Counted from the stretch's first letter, positions 15,302 to 22,955 are shown. The stretch: DNA of 64,000 nucleotides from Allobosea sp. (GCA_024231975.1 JAAEQB010000058.1:62001-126000); one strand, 5' to 3'. The notes: a model not told the origin generated them from the letters alone. Made by a program: numbers and translations.

Positions 15302-15327
15302 CGGCCCGCCGTTGCAGCGGCGGGCCG
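15302..15327. promoter_or_regulatory. Hairpin between transposase and B genes
   Basis: CGGCCCGCC and GGCGGGCCG form a 9-bp perfect stem with an 8-base loop, 30 bases before the B start. No T run follows, so it is more likely an RNA processing, attenuation or stability element that adjusts the A to B ratio than a terminator. Confidence 0.45.
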
Positions 15328-15357
15328 ATAGAAGAGCAAAACAGACTGAGGATTGCG

Positions 15358-16092
15358 ATGAACCAACCCGAAAAGGCCCGCTTCGCCCCGCTGAAGAACG
15401 TGACGGCCTTGATGACGCTCGTCAACCGGCTTCAGGCGCGCAGCGTGGACCTGCCTGGCTTTGGGGTTTTCCATGGCCCGAGCGGCTACGGAAAGACCAA
15501 GGCAGCCATCTACGCCTGCAACAAGACCCGCGCGCCGATGGTGTCCATCGGCGACAGCTGGACGCGCCGGAAGTTCCTCGAACACGTCCTGCGCGAGATC
15601 GGCATCGCCAATCCGCGCGGCACCGTCGCCGACATGACAGAGCGCGCCATCGAGATCCTCGGCGAGCAGATCAACCGTCCCCTGATCATCGACGAGGCCG
15701 ACAAGGCGGTCGACAAGGGCTTCATTGAGCTCATTCGCGAGATTCACGACTACAGCCAGGCGCCGATCATCCTGATCGGAGAAGAGCAGCTGCCCGGCAA
15801 GCTGATGCAGGTCGAGCGCGTCCACAATCGGGTGCTCGACTGGCAGCCTGCCCAGCCCTGCGATCTCGACGACGCCCGTCACCTCTCGGCGGTCTACGCG
15901 CCCGAGCTGCGGATCGACGACGCCTTGCTTGACCGCATCAGCAAGCAATGCGGCGGCGTCGCTCGCCGGATCTCGACCACGCTTGCCGAGATGACGGAGT
16001 TCGCCCGCACCAACGGTGTCTCCGCCCTCGATCTCACCAACTTCAGCGGCCGGGTCCACACCGGCCAGCCGACGAAGCGGAGGGCCGCCTGA
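15358..16092 (+). CDS. Mu B-type AAA+ ATPase, transposition target activator
   Basis: 244 residues. Walker A is GPSGYGKTKA (about 40-49) and Walker B is LIIDEADKA (109-117), followed by a sensor region (IILIGEEQLPGKL) and an arginine-rich lid (QCGGVARRISTTL). In Mu, B coats target DNA, activates A and gives target immunity. The ATG at 15358 begins the conserved part; an upstream in-frame ATG falls in the hairpin spacer. Shorter than Mu B (312) because the N-terminal HTH is missing. Confidence 0.92.
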   Translation: MNQPEKARFAPLKNVTALMTLVNRLQARSVDLPGFGVFHGPSGYGKTKAAIYACNKTRAPMVSIGDSWTRRKFLEHVLREIGIANPRGTVADMTERAIEILGEQINRPLIIDEADKAVDKGFIELIREIHDYSQAPIILIGEEQLPGKLMQVERVHNRVLDWQPAQPCDLDDARHLSAVYAPELRIDDALLDRISKQCGGVARRISTTLAEMTEFARTNGVSALDLTNFSGRVHTGQPTKRRAA

Positions 16093-16640
16093 TGGTCAGC
16101 TCCGTTCGCTTGAACGACGAAGCGCTTGCCACTGCCTGGCGCGCCATGACGGTCCTCACCAGCGAGTATGGCCGCTTCACCGTTGCGACCATCGCCAATC
16201 TCACCCCGCAGGCGGGATACCCGGCCATCGCGGAGTGGCATGGCTGGCTCGCCCGCGAAATGGTCGTCTCCGCTGACGGGCCGGCCTGGCGCGTCGAGGT
16301 CGCTGGAGAGGCCCCGCCGCGCAACCGTGGCACCAATGGCCGCGGATCGCAGCAGCAGCGCCAGATTTGGACGGCGATGCGCGCGCTGCGCACCTTTACG
16401 CCCGCCGACATCGTCGAGGCGGCTACGACAGATGATTGCGAGGTCACCGCGCTAGCCGTCGCACGGTTCATCCGCCCGCTGGAGCAGGTCGGTTACCTGC
16501 AGAGCGTCGGCGGGCGCCGGCGGCTTCCGCCTTTGAAGGACACCGGCCCGCGCGCCCCGATCCCGCTCTCCGGCGGCAGCCTGTTCGATCTCAATCTCGG
16601 GCGGACGATTAACCTTAACGGTTCTCGGGGGGCGGCATGA
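16092..16640 (+). CDS. Early-region winged-helix-like protein of unknown role
   Basis: 182 residues. Two helix-rich units each recall an HTH: 'YGRFTVATIANLTPQAGYPA' near the start and 'LRTFTPADIVEAATTDDCEV' in the middle, ending with 'FIRPLEQVGYLQSVGGRRRL'. A DNA-binding role is likely but not shown. It overlaps B's stop (TGATG) and the next gene by 4 bases. Confidence 0.7.
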   Translation: MVSSVRLNDEALATAWRAMTVLTSEYGRFTVATIANLTPQAGYPAIAEWHGWLAREMVVSADGPAWRVEVAGEAPPRNRGTNGRGSQQQRQIWTAMRALRTFTPADIVEAATTDDCEVTALAVARFIRPLEQVGYLQSVGGRRRLPPLKDTGPRAPIPLSGGSLFDLNLGRTINLNGSRGAA

Positions 16641-17044
16641 CCCCGACCTCGGGCACCGGTCGGCGGCCGGTTCAGAAGATGACGGCGATCGAGCGGGCGA
16701 CGGCATCGTGGGGGGAGGCGATGCCCCGCGAGATCAAGGCGCTCGCCGAGGCTTGCGTGGCATCGACCGCTCGGGTGGTCGCCCAGCGCCTCGGATACAC
16801 CGACGCCGTGGTCTCGCACATGCTGTCGCGCAGCTACCGGGGCGACGTCGAGGCCGTGCTGATCCGCATACGCGGCGCGCTTCTCGGCCAGCAGGCCGAT
16901 TGCCCGGTTCTCGGCCCGATAGGCAAGGACCAGTGCCTGGAAGAACAGGCCAAGCCCTTCTCGTCCTCGAACCCGGCACGCGCGCGGCTTTATCGCGCCT
17001 GCCGCGGCTGTCCCTCCAATCGCAAGAACTCGGGAGACGCCTGA
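16637..17044 (+). CDS. Small HTH protein with four cysteines
   Basis: 135 residues. Residues about 33-65 (KALAEACVASTARVVAQRLG ...) resemble a helix-turn-helix. The C-terminal half has Cys89, Cys100, Cys122 and Cys125 in the order CPVLG ... C ... CRGC, which could hold zinc or an iron-sulphur cluster. Similar proteins occur in early regions of Mu-like phages, usually described only as regulators. Overlaps both neighbours. Confidence 0.65.
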   Translation: MTPTSGTGRRPVQKMTAIERATASWGEAMPREIKALAEACVASTARVVAQRLGYTDAVVSHMLSRSYRGDVEAVLIRIRGALLGQQADCPVLGPIGKDQCLEEQAKPFSSSNPARARLYRACRGCPSNRKNSGDA

Positions 17045-17280
17045 TGTTCCGGTCAGCCTTCAAGCTCGTTTGCATCAGCCTCGTCCCGCTCGGCGGCTTC
17101 GTCGCCGGCGCGATGCTGCAATTCGTCAGGGATCCCGAGGTCTACGGCTTTGTCCTGCTCGCCGGCGCCGGCGCCAGCCTGGCCGGCGCCTTCGGCTTCG
17201 CCCAGCTCGATCGCGAGGAAGCAGTCCGGCACGCGCGCCATCTCGGCCGCGTTCCGGCGCTGCCAGGCCAGGAGGGCTGA
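17044..17280 (+). CDS. Small two-span membrane protein
   Basis: 78 residues with two hydrophobic segments: LVCISLVPLGGFVAGAML (about 8-25) and FVLLAGAGASLAGAFGF (about 36-52), ending in a basic tail. It lies in the early operon, starting one base into the previous stop. No lysis genes are near, so it is probably not the holin. Function unknown. Confidence 0.65.
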   Translation: MFRSAFKLVCISLVPLGGFVAGAMLQFVRDPEVYGFVLLAGAGASLAGAFGFAQLDREEAVRHARHLGRVPALPGQEG

Positions 17281-17283
17281 GCC

Positions 17284-17697
17284 ATGCAGGCAAAGCCCCT
17301 CTCCGCCGATCTGCGCGAGCTGCGGGACCTGTTCCGCGTCTATGTCGCGTCCCACCAGCGGCCGACGATCGACGCCTGCCGCGATCTCACGGTGTCCCTG
17401 TGCCTGCTCGCGGAGAAGGCCGAGCGGCTCGAGCAGCGCGCGGCCGACGCCGACGAGATGGAGGCGATCGCCCGCGATCTCGATGTCGTCGCCAGCGCGG
17501 CCGCCTCGCCCTCGCTGCAGCAGGCGCTGAGAGTTCAGCAGGCCGAGATCCAGCGCCAGCTGGACGGTGGCGGGCCGGTCCATGTCGCGCGTCCCGGTCT
17601 TGCCGCCCTCGCTATGCCGATCGGCGACAGCAACGTCGTCAGCTTCCCGAGGGCGCCGCGGCCGGTCGGCCTCGATGACGGGGGCCACGCGGCATGA
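17284..17697 (+). CDS. Helical early protein, unknown
   Basis: 137 residues. A long helical, probably coiled-coil part (LCLLAEKAERLEQRAADADE ... QQALRVQQAEIQRQL) is followed by a flexible proline-rich C-terminus (VVSFPRAPRPVG). It overlaps the DnaA-like gene by 4 bases. No family recognised. Confidence 0.65.
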   Translation: MQAKPLSADLRELRDLFRVYVASHQRPTIDACRDLTVSLCLLAEKAERLEQRAADADEMEAIARDLDVVASAAASPSLQQALRVQQAEIQRQLDGGGPVHVARPGLAALAMPIGDSNVVSFPRAPRPVGLDDGGHAA

Positions 17698-18194
17698 GCG
17701 AGCGGCATGTCACCTTCGATATGATCGTCCAGGCGGTCGGCGCCGTCGCCGGCGTCAACCGCCATGAGATCATGGCGACCCGGCGCACCACTGATGAGCG
17801 TGCCCATCTGCGCTTTGCCTGCTGGTGGCTCGCCGACAAGATGACCGAGCTTAGCCTGAACACCCTCGGCCGGCTCTCTGGCGGCCGCGACCACACCACT
17901 GTGATGCACGGCCTGCGCCGGGCCGAAGAGCTGCGTGCCAGCAGTGAGAGCTTCCGGCTTTCAACTGATGCGCTGCTCGGAACGCTGATGGCGCTCGAGC
18001 GTGCCGGGCTGCTGCGCTTCGCCGTCACCATCGACCCGCTCGCCACAGCTCGCCGCGTGCTGGCGGCGCCGGAACGCGAGGCCGTCCGCGTCTCGACCTA
18101 CGAGATCGTCGCCATGTCCCGGCTCATCGTCGAGCAGGCCGATGGCGACCCTTCCGAACCTTTCACCTCCCAGGAGACCGCCCATGCCGCATGA
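17694..18194 (+). CDS. DnaA domain IV-like DNA-binding protein
   Basis: 166 residues. The first 80 align by eye with the C-terminal DNA-binding domain of DnaA: a recruiting helix (IVQAVGAVAGVNRHEIMATR), then 'LADKMTELSLNTLGRLSGGR' and the signature GRDHTTVMHG at 64-73, which reads DnaA boxes. There is no ATPase domain. The other half is unrelated and helical. It could occupy host DnaA boxes or place replication factors on phage DNA; both are inference. ATGA overlap with the gene before. Confidence 0.82.
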   Translation: MSERHVTFDMIVQAVGAVAGVNRHEIMATRRTTDERAHLRFACWWLADKMTELSLNTLGRLSGGRDHTTVMHGLRRAEELRASSESFRLSTDALLGTLMALERAGLLRFAVTIDPLATARRVLAAPEREAVRVSTYEIVAMSRLIVEQADGDPSEPFTSQETAHAA

Positions 18195-19032
18195 GACCGC
18201 CTTTACGAAGGAAATCGCCGGGCACGTCGCTTACGACGCCGCGCTTCGCTTGCAGCACCCGACCGAAGGCGGTCTCCGCCTGACCGCGGCCTGGGAGGAT
18301 GCCACTCCCGACACACAGAAGACCTGGGCCGCGATCGGCGAAGCGGTGATGACCAGTGCCGGGCTGTATGTCCTGGCCGACGATGTCCTGGCCGAACGCG
18401 ATGCGGTCAATGCCGGCATCGTCGAGGTCGGCGGCGGCAAGTTCATGCGCGACGGCCGCGGCAACCTGATCGGCCTCGGCCAGATCAAGCCCCAGCGCCT
18501 GCTCGAGGATGAGATGGTCCGCAAGATCATGCGCTATGCGCAGGATCTCTCGGCGCAGATCGGCCGCTTCAAGGGCCACACCTTCGAAGACGTGAATGCT
18601 TTCCAGTCGCTGCTCGAACAGCAGTACCAGGCCAAGGCCGGCGGCGCGAAGGGCAACGTCACCTTCACCAGCTTCGACGAGACCATGCGCGTCGAGGTCA
18701 AGATCGCCGACCAGATCGCCTTCGGGCCGGAGCTGCAGGCGGCGAAGCGGCTGGTCGACGAGTGCCTGGTCGAGTGGGGCGCCGACAGCCACGAGGCCAT
18801 CCGCTCGCTCGTCAACCGCGTCTTCAGCGTCGAGAAGGAGGGCCAGATCAATCGCGGCGAGCTGTTCTCCCTGCTCGCCATGGAGATCGCCGACGAACGC
18901 TGGCAGCGCGCCATGGAGGCGATCCGCGACAGCATCCGCGTGATCGGCACCAAGGCCTATCTGCGCTTCCGCATCCGCCCCGATGCCAACGCCAACTGGT
19001 CGACGGTGACGATCGACCTCGCGGCCGCTTGA
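18184..19032 (+). CDS. DUF3164 early protein
   Basis: 282 residues. It matches the DUF3164 family, a marker of Mu-like early regions: 'AERDAVNAGIVEVGGGKFMR', 'IKPQRLLEDEMVRKI', 'FTSFDETMRVEVKIADQIAF', 'GPELQAAKRLVDECLVEW' and the C-terminal 'SIRVIGTKAYLRFRIR'. Its biochemical role is not established. The ATG lies 8 bases before the stop of the DnaA-like gene. Confidence 0.9.
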   Translation: MPHETAFTKEIAGHVAYDAALRLQHPTEGGLRLTAAWEDATPDTQKTWAAIGEAVMTSAGLYVLADDVLAERDAVNAGIVEVGGGKFMRDGRGNLIGLGQIKPQRLLEDEMVRKIMRYAQDLSAQIGRFKGHTFEDVNAFQSLLEQQYQAKAGGAKGNVTFTSFDETMRVEVKIADQIAFGPELQAAKRLVDECLVEWGADSHEAIRSLVNRVFSVEKEGQINRGELFSLLAMEIADERWQRAMEAIRDSIRVIGTKAYLRFRIRPDANANWSTVTIDLAAA

Positions 19033-19040
19033 GGTGGGCG

Positions 19041-19361
19041 ATGAGAACTCCGACCCCTTGGGCACAGTCCGATAGCGTCCCGACTTTGGTCTTTCGGGAC
19101 AATCTAGGCATGATTGTTCAGAGCCAGCCGGTCGCCCAATTCAAGCATGCGGATGACGCTCGGCAGGCCGTCAAAGCGGTCAACTCCGCCGAGGCGCTGT
19201 CCAATCTCGTCGATGCGCTCATTGAGTGCCGCAGCTTCGAGGTCGAATTCGGTTGCGCCGAGCAAGGGCCGCTTGTCCTCGCGCTGGAGGCGCTGAACCG
19301 TCCCGTTCCCCCGGAGCTCCAAGCCTGGTTCGACCAGGGCATGGACATGGAGGAGCCCTGA
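19041..19361 (+). CDS. Unknown early protein
   Basis: 106 residues, MRTPTPWAQSDSVPTLVFRD at the start; a GAGGTGGG site lies just upstream. The middle is helical (ADDARQAVKAVNSAEALSNL) and the end acidic (WFDQGMDMEEP). It lies in the same direction and spacing as its neighbours. No family recognised. Confidence 0.65.
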   Translation: MRTPTPWAQSDSVPTLVFRDNLGMIVQSQPVAQFKHADDARQAVKAVNSAEALSNLVDALIECRSFEVEFGCAEQGPLVLALEALNRPVPPELQAWFDQGMDMEEP

Positions 19362-19362
19362 C

Positions 19363-19596
19363 ATGTGGCTCCGCGGCAAGACCTTCAGCCACCCGCCGGC
19401 GCCGGCCGGGGACTTCCCGAAGGAGGCCCTCGTCGATGTCCGCACCTTCGATCACGAGGTCGGCGAGCTCGCCTTCAAGGCCCGCGTCGTCGGCCCTTCC
19501 AGCGCCTCGCATCTGCGCGTCCGCGCCGATGACGGGCTGATCTTCATCGTGCCGGCGGCGGACTGCCGGCTCCTCACTCAGGAGAGCGTGCCGTGA
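19363..19596 (+). CDS. Unknown early protein, small beta-rich
   Basis: 77 residues, MWLRGKTFSHPPAPAGDFPK then alternating strands (VDVRTFDHEVGELAFKARVV ... HLRVRADDGLIFIVPAADC). The stop overlaps the GTG start of the next gene by 4 bases. No family recognised. Confidence 0.6.
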   Translation: MWLRGKTFSHPPAPAGDFPKEALVDVRTFDHEVGELAFKARVVGPSSASHLRVRADDGLIFIVPAADCRLLTQESVP

Positions 19597-19913
19597 CCGA
19601 TGCCGAGAAAGAGCGCCTGGTCGCGCTCACCAACCACCTGTCCCTGGCGACCACCGCGCAGCTCGTGGCCGAGACCAACCGGCTCATCCCGGAATTCGGC
19701 CCGATCAACGCGGTCACGGTCACCGTGGACGCCGCGTTGTCGGCAGCCGTGGCGGTGCTGCAGAGCGCGGTCCTGGTTGGAGCGATCGAACCCACGATTT
19801 CGACCGAAGAATCCTTGCGCCGCCGTCTCGATCACATCCTCGCGCTGCGCTCGCGCCTGCATTTTCGGCAGCCGGACGGGTCGATCGATCCGGCCGGCGT
19901 CGCGCTGAACTGA
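19593..19913 (+). CDS. Unknown early protein, GTG start
   Basis: 106 residues: TDAEKERLVALTNHLSLATT, an alanine/valine-rich middle (VTVDAALSAAVAVLQSAV) and 'EESLRRRLDHILALRSRLHF'. Likely a helical soluble protein. The GTG overlaps the preceding TGA. No family recognised. Confidence 0.6.
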   Translation: MTDAEKERLVALTNHLSLATTAQLVAETNRLIPEFGPINAVTVTVDAALSAAVAVLQSAVLVGAIEPTISTEESLRRRLDHILALRSRLHFRQPDGSIDPAGVALN

Positions 19914-19923
19914 CGAGGCGCCG

Positions 19924-20193
19924 GTGTCCATCCTCCTTTCCCGCGCCCGCTCGGAGCACTGCCGCTGGCCGGTCTGCGAGCCCGTCGAGCCTCGCCGCGG
20001 CGAGCCGCGCGACATCTTCGGCGGCCGCCGCGTCTGCGGTGCGCCCGCCTCCTGGCCGACTTCCTACTGCGCCGAGCACCGCCTGCGCGTCTACGACCGC
20101 GCGCCGGAGGTCCGCATCGGCGGCGACTTCACCACCCGCAGCGCCCCGGCGGCGCTGGACCAGCAACCCGAGCTGACGGAGATCTTCGGATGA
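19924..20193 (+). CDS. GcrA C-terminal-domain-like protein
   Basis: 89 residues from a GTG. It carries the pattern of the C-terminal sigma-70-interacting domain of the cell-cycle regulator GcrA: CRWPVCEP, then VCGAP, then YCAEHRLRVY (Cys13, Cys38, Cys49, His52), compare CKWPIGDP...FCG...YCVEH...AY in Caulobacter GcrA. The N-terminal DNA-binding HTH of full GcrA is absent. It could bind the housekeeping sigma factor, bringing polymerase to phage promoters or competing with host GcrA. The motif is seen; the role is inferred. Confidence 0.8.
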   Translation: MSILLSRARSEHCRWPVCEPVEPRRGEPRDIFGGRRVCGAPASWPTSYCAEHRLRVYDRAPEVRIGGDFTTRSAPAALDQQPELTEIFG

Positions 20194-20399
20194 CCGGGCA
20201 CAGCTTCACCTTCGATCAACTCGCGGCCGCCGCCGAGCGGGAAGTCCGCCTCCGCGAGCGTGTCTATGCTCGCCAGGTGCAGCTCAACCGCATGAGCCAG
20301 GCCAAGGCTGACGGGGAGATCGTCCTGATGAAGGCGATCGCCACGCACTTGCGCGAGCAGGCGCAGCGAGATGGCCTGTTTGGGAGCACCGGCCAATGA
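20190..20399 (+). CDS. Small helical early protein
   Basis: 69 residues, mostly helix: FDQLAAAAEREVRLRERVYA, then 'MSQAKADGEIVLMKAIATHL'. It overlaps both neighbours by 4 bases. Composition suggests a DNA- or protein-binding accessory factor, but no family is recognised. Confidence 0.6.
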   Translation: MTGHSFTFDQLAAAAEREVRLRERVYARQVQLNRMSQAKADGEIVLMKAIATHLREQAQRDGLFGSTGQ

Positions 20400-20704
20400 C
20401 CGCGAAGATCGCGCTACGCCAGCAGATCGAGGCCGTGCGCTTTGCCGAGACGCGCCAGCGCACGATCATGGGCGGCGGCACGCTGCGGGAGCTCCGCCCT
20501 CCGCGCGAAGCGGAGCATGACATGCAGCGCCTCGGCGCGGCCGCGCGCACGCTCGAATGGCTCCAGGCGCACGAGCCCGAGATCCGCAAGCTGCTGGAGA
20601 TCCCGGCTGAGCGCCGCGCGCTGCTCTGGAACCACATGGCCGAGGTCGCCGAGCTGCTCGATAGCAAGTTGGTGAAGCCGGCCGATGAGGAAGGGCAGTC
20701 CTGA
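20396..20704 (+). CDS. Unknown helical early protein
   Basis: 102 residues, MTAKIALRQQIEAVRFAETR then helices (QRLGAAARTLEWLQAHEPEI; LWNHMAEVAELLDSKLV). Overlaps the ASCH gene start by one base (TGATG). No family recognised. Confidence 0.6.
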   Translation: MTAKIALRQQIEAVRFAETRQRTIMGGGTLRELRPPREAEHDMQRLGAAARTLEWLQAHEPEIRKLLEIPAERRALLWNHMAEVAELLDSKLVKPADEEGQS

Positions 20705-21117
20705 TGGTCGCCTATTCCTTCCAGAAGCGTTTTGCGGAGGCGATCGCTGGGGGCCATCCCGCCACCGGCATCGTCAAGCGCCAGACCATCCGGGCGCCGC
20801 GCAGGCGCCACGCCCGGCCGGGCGAGCCCTTGCAGGTCTACCAGGGCATGCGGACGAAGCATTGCCGCAAGATCATCGCGGATCCCGTTTGCGTCGCGGT
20901 GCGCCCGCTCGAGCTCTTCATCGCCCGCGGCTATGTCCGCTTCACCGATACCGGCACGGCGTTCGGCATCCCTTCGCTGCTCGACGAGTTCGCCCGGCAG
21001 GACGGTTTCCTGCATTGGGCCGACCTGCAGGCCTTCTGGCAGGCCGAGCATCCGCAGGCTTCCGACCCCGACATGGCCTTCACTGGCGTGCTGATCCGCT
21101 GGGAGCCGTCGCGATGA
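20704..21117 (+). CDS. ASCH/PUA-like domain protein
   Basis: 137 residues. The stretch 'VKRQTIRAPRRRHARPGEPL' followed by QVYQGMRTKHCRKI is typical of phage ASCH-domain proteins, a PUA-like fold thought to bind RNA or modified nucleotides. The C-terminus (FWQAEHPQASDPDMAFTGVL) fits small phage versions. It could affect translation or modified-base handling in infection; no direct evidence here. Both ends overlap neighbours. Confidence 0.75.
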   Translation: MVAYSFQKRFAEAIAGGHPATGIVKRQTIRAPRRRHARPGEPLQVYQGMRTKHCRKIIADPVCVAVRPLELFIARGYVRFTDTGTAFGIPSLLDEFARQDGFLHWADLQAFWQAEHPQASDPDMAFTGVLIRWEPSR

Positions 21118-21443
21118 TGGGCCTGACGCCGCGCCAGTCCGATTGCCTGGCCTATGTGCGCAGCCGACTTGAGGAAGGCGAGGTCGCGCCGTCGCTCGAC
21201 GAGATCGCCGCCTATCTCGGCGTGGTCAAGAGCAGCGTCCACCGCATGGTGAGCGCACTGGTCGAGCGCGGCCACCTGGTGCGACTGCAGAACCGCAGCC
21301 GCGGCCTGGCGCTCGCTCCGGACGCGATCTCCTCGCGGCAGGAAGCCGGGCTCGCCTTACTCTCGCGCGTCACCGGCAAGAGACGCGACCAGCTCGTCGC
21401 CCAAGCGGTCGAGGAATTCCTCGAGCGGCAGGTGCGGTCATGA
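21114..21443 (+). CDS. LexA-type winged-HTH protein without peptidase domain
   Basis: 109 residues. The N-terminal about 65 residues follow the LexA DNA-binding domain: 'LTPRQSDCLAYVRSRLEEGE', 'APSLDEIAAYLGVVKSSVHR', 'MVSALVERGHLVRLQNRSRG'. The C-terminal rest is helical (VTGKRRDQLVAQAVEEFLER), resembling a ribbon-helix-helix tail, not an S24 peptidase. It may regulate phage or SOS genes without being RecA-cleavable. ATG overlaps the ASCH stop. Confidence 0.8.
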   Translation: MMGLTPRQSDCLAYVRSRLEEGEVAPSLDEIAAYLGVVKSSVHRMVSALVERGHLVRLQNRSRGLALAPDAISSRQEAGLALLSRVTGKRRDQLVAQAVEEFLERQVRS

Positions 21444-22114
21444 CCCAGCACTCCTTCGCGTTCTCGCCGGCCGTCATGGCGCAGCGGTCGGAGCCGGTGG
21501 ACTCCCTCGACTTCTTCCCGACGCCGCCCTGGGCCACCCGCGCCTTCGTGCACCATGTCGCTCGGCCGGAGCTGGGCGTCCTGATCCCGGATCAGATCCT
21601 GGAGCCGGCCTGCGGCGAGGGCCACATGGCCGAGCCGCTGAAGGAGGTGTTTCCTTTCGTCGCCGCGAGCGACGTCCATCCCTACGGCTATGGAGAGGTC
21701 GGGGACTTCCTCCAGGCCGGCGGCAACCGTGGCGCCTGCGACTGGATGTTCACGAACCCGCCGTTCAACGCGGCGGTGGCTTTCGCCCGCCAGGGGCTGG
21801 CACTGGCCCGCTGCGGCGTCGCGCTCCTCGTGCGCACCCAGTGGCTGCACACGATCGAGCGCTACGAGCTCTTCCGGGAGTACCCGCCCTTCGTGATCGC
21901 CTACTATGTCGAGCGCGTGCCGATGCACCGCGGCCGCTGGGAGCCGGACGGCGACACCGCGACGGATTATTGCTGGGTCTGCTGGAGGCACGGCGCCGAG
22001 CCGCGGGCGCCGGTCTGGATCCCGCCCGGCCGCCGCACGGTCTTCACCTTCGCCGCCGACGCAGCCCGCTTCGCGAAGCCGGCGCCGGCGCCGCTGCTCG
22101 AGCACGGCGCCTGA
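21440..22114 (+). CDS. DNA N6-adenine methyltransferase-like protein
   Basis: 224 residues. SAM-binding motif I is LEPACGEGHMAEPL and the catalytic NPPF motif occurs in DWMFTNPPFNAAV, the form used by amino-methyltransferases acting on adenine. The preface 'SLDFFPTPPWATRAFVHH' is common in phage enzymes of this type. No restriction partner is present, so it is an orphan, either protecting phage DNA or changing gene control. The specificity is unknown. Confidence 0.82.
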   Translation: MTQHSFAFSPAVMAQRSEPVDSLDFFPTPPWATRAFVHHVARPELGVLIPDQILEPACGEGHMAEPLKEVFPFVAASDVHPYGYGEVGDFLQAGGNRGACDWMFTNPPFNAAVAFARQGLALARCGVALLVRTQWLHTIERYELFREYPPFVIAYYVERVPMHRGRWEPDGDTATDYCWVCWRHGAEPRAPVWIPPGRRTVFTFAADAARFAKPAPAPLLEHGA

Positions 22115-22117
22115 GCC

Positions 22118-22342
22118 ATGGGCCGCTTCCTCTCCTCCCGTCCCGCTCCCTCCGACGCCGCGCCGCTGATGGCGCTGCTGGCGCGTGGCGAGCTCGAGGA
22201 GATCGAGGCGAAGCGCCAGCGGCTGATGAAGGTGATCGCCGACGCGAAGCCGCGCCGCTCCACCATCCTTGAAACCGAGCTGAAGCGGCTCACGCGCCGG
22301 GCGCTGGAGCTGCGGGTCGCCATCCAGAGGACCGGCCGATGA
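22118..22342 (+). CDS. Small coiled-coil protein
   Basis: 74 residues. After a short start (MGRFLSSRPAPSDAAP) the rest is a charged helix (LEEIEAKRQRLMKVIADAKP ... LKRLTRRALELRVAIQRTG). It overlaps the gp16 start by 4 bases. Role unknown. Confidence 0.6.
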   Translation: MGRFLSSRPAPSDAAPLMALLARGELEEIEAKRQRLMKVIADAKPRRSTILETELKRLTRRALELRVAIQRTGR

Positions 22343-22728
22343 GCCATCGCGACATGCTGGCGAAGATCCACATCGCCAGGAAGGATCTGGCGCTTGACGA
22401 TGACGCCTATCGTGGCCTGCTGCGGCGCGTCGCGGGCGTCGAGAGCGCGCGCGATCTCTCCGATCGCCAGGCCGATTCCGTCATCGCCGAGCTCAAGCGC
22501 CTTGGCTGGAAACCGAAGGCCTCGGGGAGGGCGCCGGCGCAGCGCGCGGATCTGCGCAAGCTCTATGCCTTGTGGGGCGCGTTGCATGCCGGCCCGCTCG
22601 ATCGCGAAGCTTTACGGCGCTGGATTGCAACCCGGTTCAAGGTCTCCGCGCCCGAGTTCCTCAAGCCGGACCAGGCCCGCGAGGCGATCGAGCAGCTCAA
22701 GGCCTGGCAGAAGCGGGTGACGGCATGA
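22339..22728 (+). CDS. GemA/gp16 family regulatory protein (DUF1018)
   Basis: 129 residues. The opening 'LAKIHIARKDLALDDDAYRG' and 'LLRRVAGVESARDLSDRQAD' are the signature of the Mu GemA/gp16 family, with a C-terminal helical part (LRKLYALWGALHAGPLDREA). In Mu, GemA affects host gene expression and DNA topology and is made in the early-middle region just before mor, the same arrangement as here. Confidence 0.92.
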   Translation: MSHRDMLAKIHIARKDLALDDDAYRGLLRRVAGVESARDLSDRQADSVIAELKRLGWKPKASGRAPAQRADLRKLYALWGALHAGPLDREALRRWIATRFKVSAPEFLKPDQAREAIEQLKAWQKRVTA

Positions 22729-22955
22729 TCCGGGTGAGCGACCACGCCCTTGTCCGGTTCCTCGAGCGCTCCGGCGCCGCCGAGGTCGAGCCGCTGAAGC
22801 AGGCGATCGCCGCCTCGCTCGATCGCGCTCGCCGCGCCGCTGCCGAGCTCGGCCGCGACAGCTTCGTCGTCATCGCCGACGGCCTGAAATACGTCGTCCA
22901 GGACGGCGTCCTGGTCACGGTACTGGACCAGCGCGCGAGGGTACGCCCGCGATGA
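22725..22955 (+). CDS. Unknown small protein upstream of mor
   Basis: 76 residues, MIRVSDHALVRFLERSGAAE, a helical middle (PLKQAIAASLDRARRAAAEL) and a beta-rich end (SFVVIADGLKYVVQDGVLVT). Fourfold-base overlaps join it to gp16 and the Mor-like gene. The fold recalls small toxin-like DUF4258 proteins, but not closely enough to assign. Confidence 0.65.
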   Translation: MIRVSDHALVRFLERSGAAEVEPLKQAIAASLDRARRAAAELGRDSFVVIADGLKYVVQDGVLVTVLDQRARVRPR

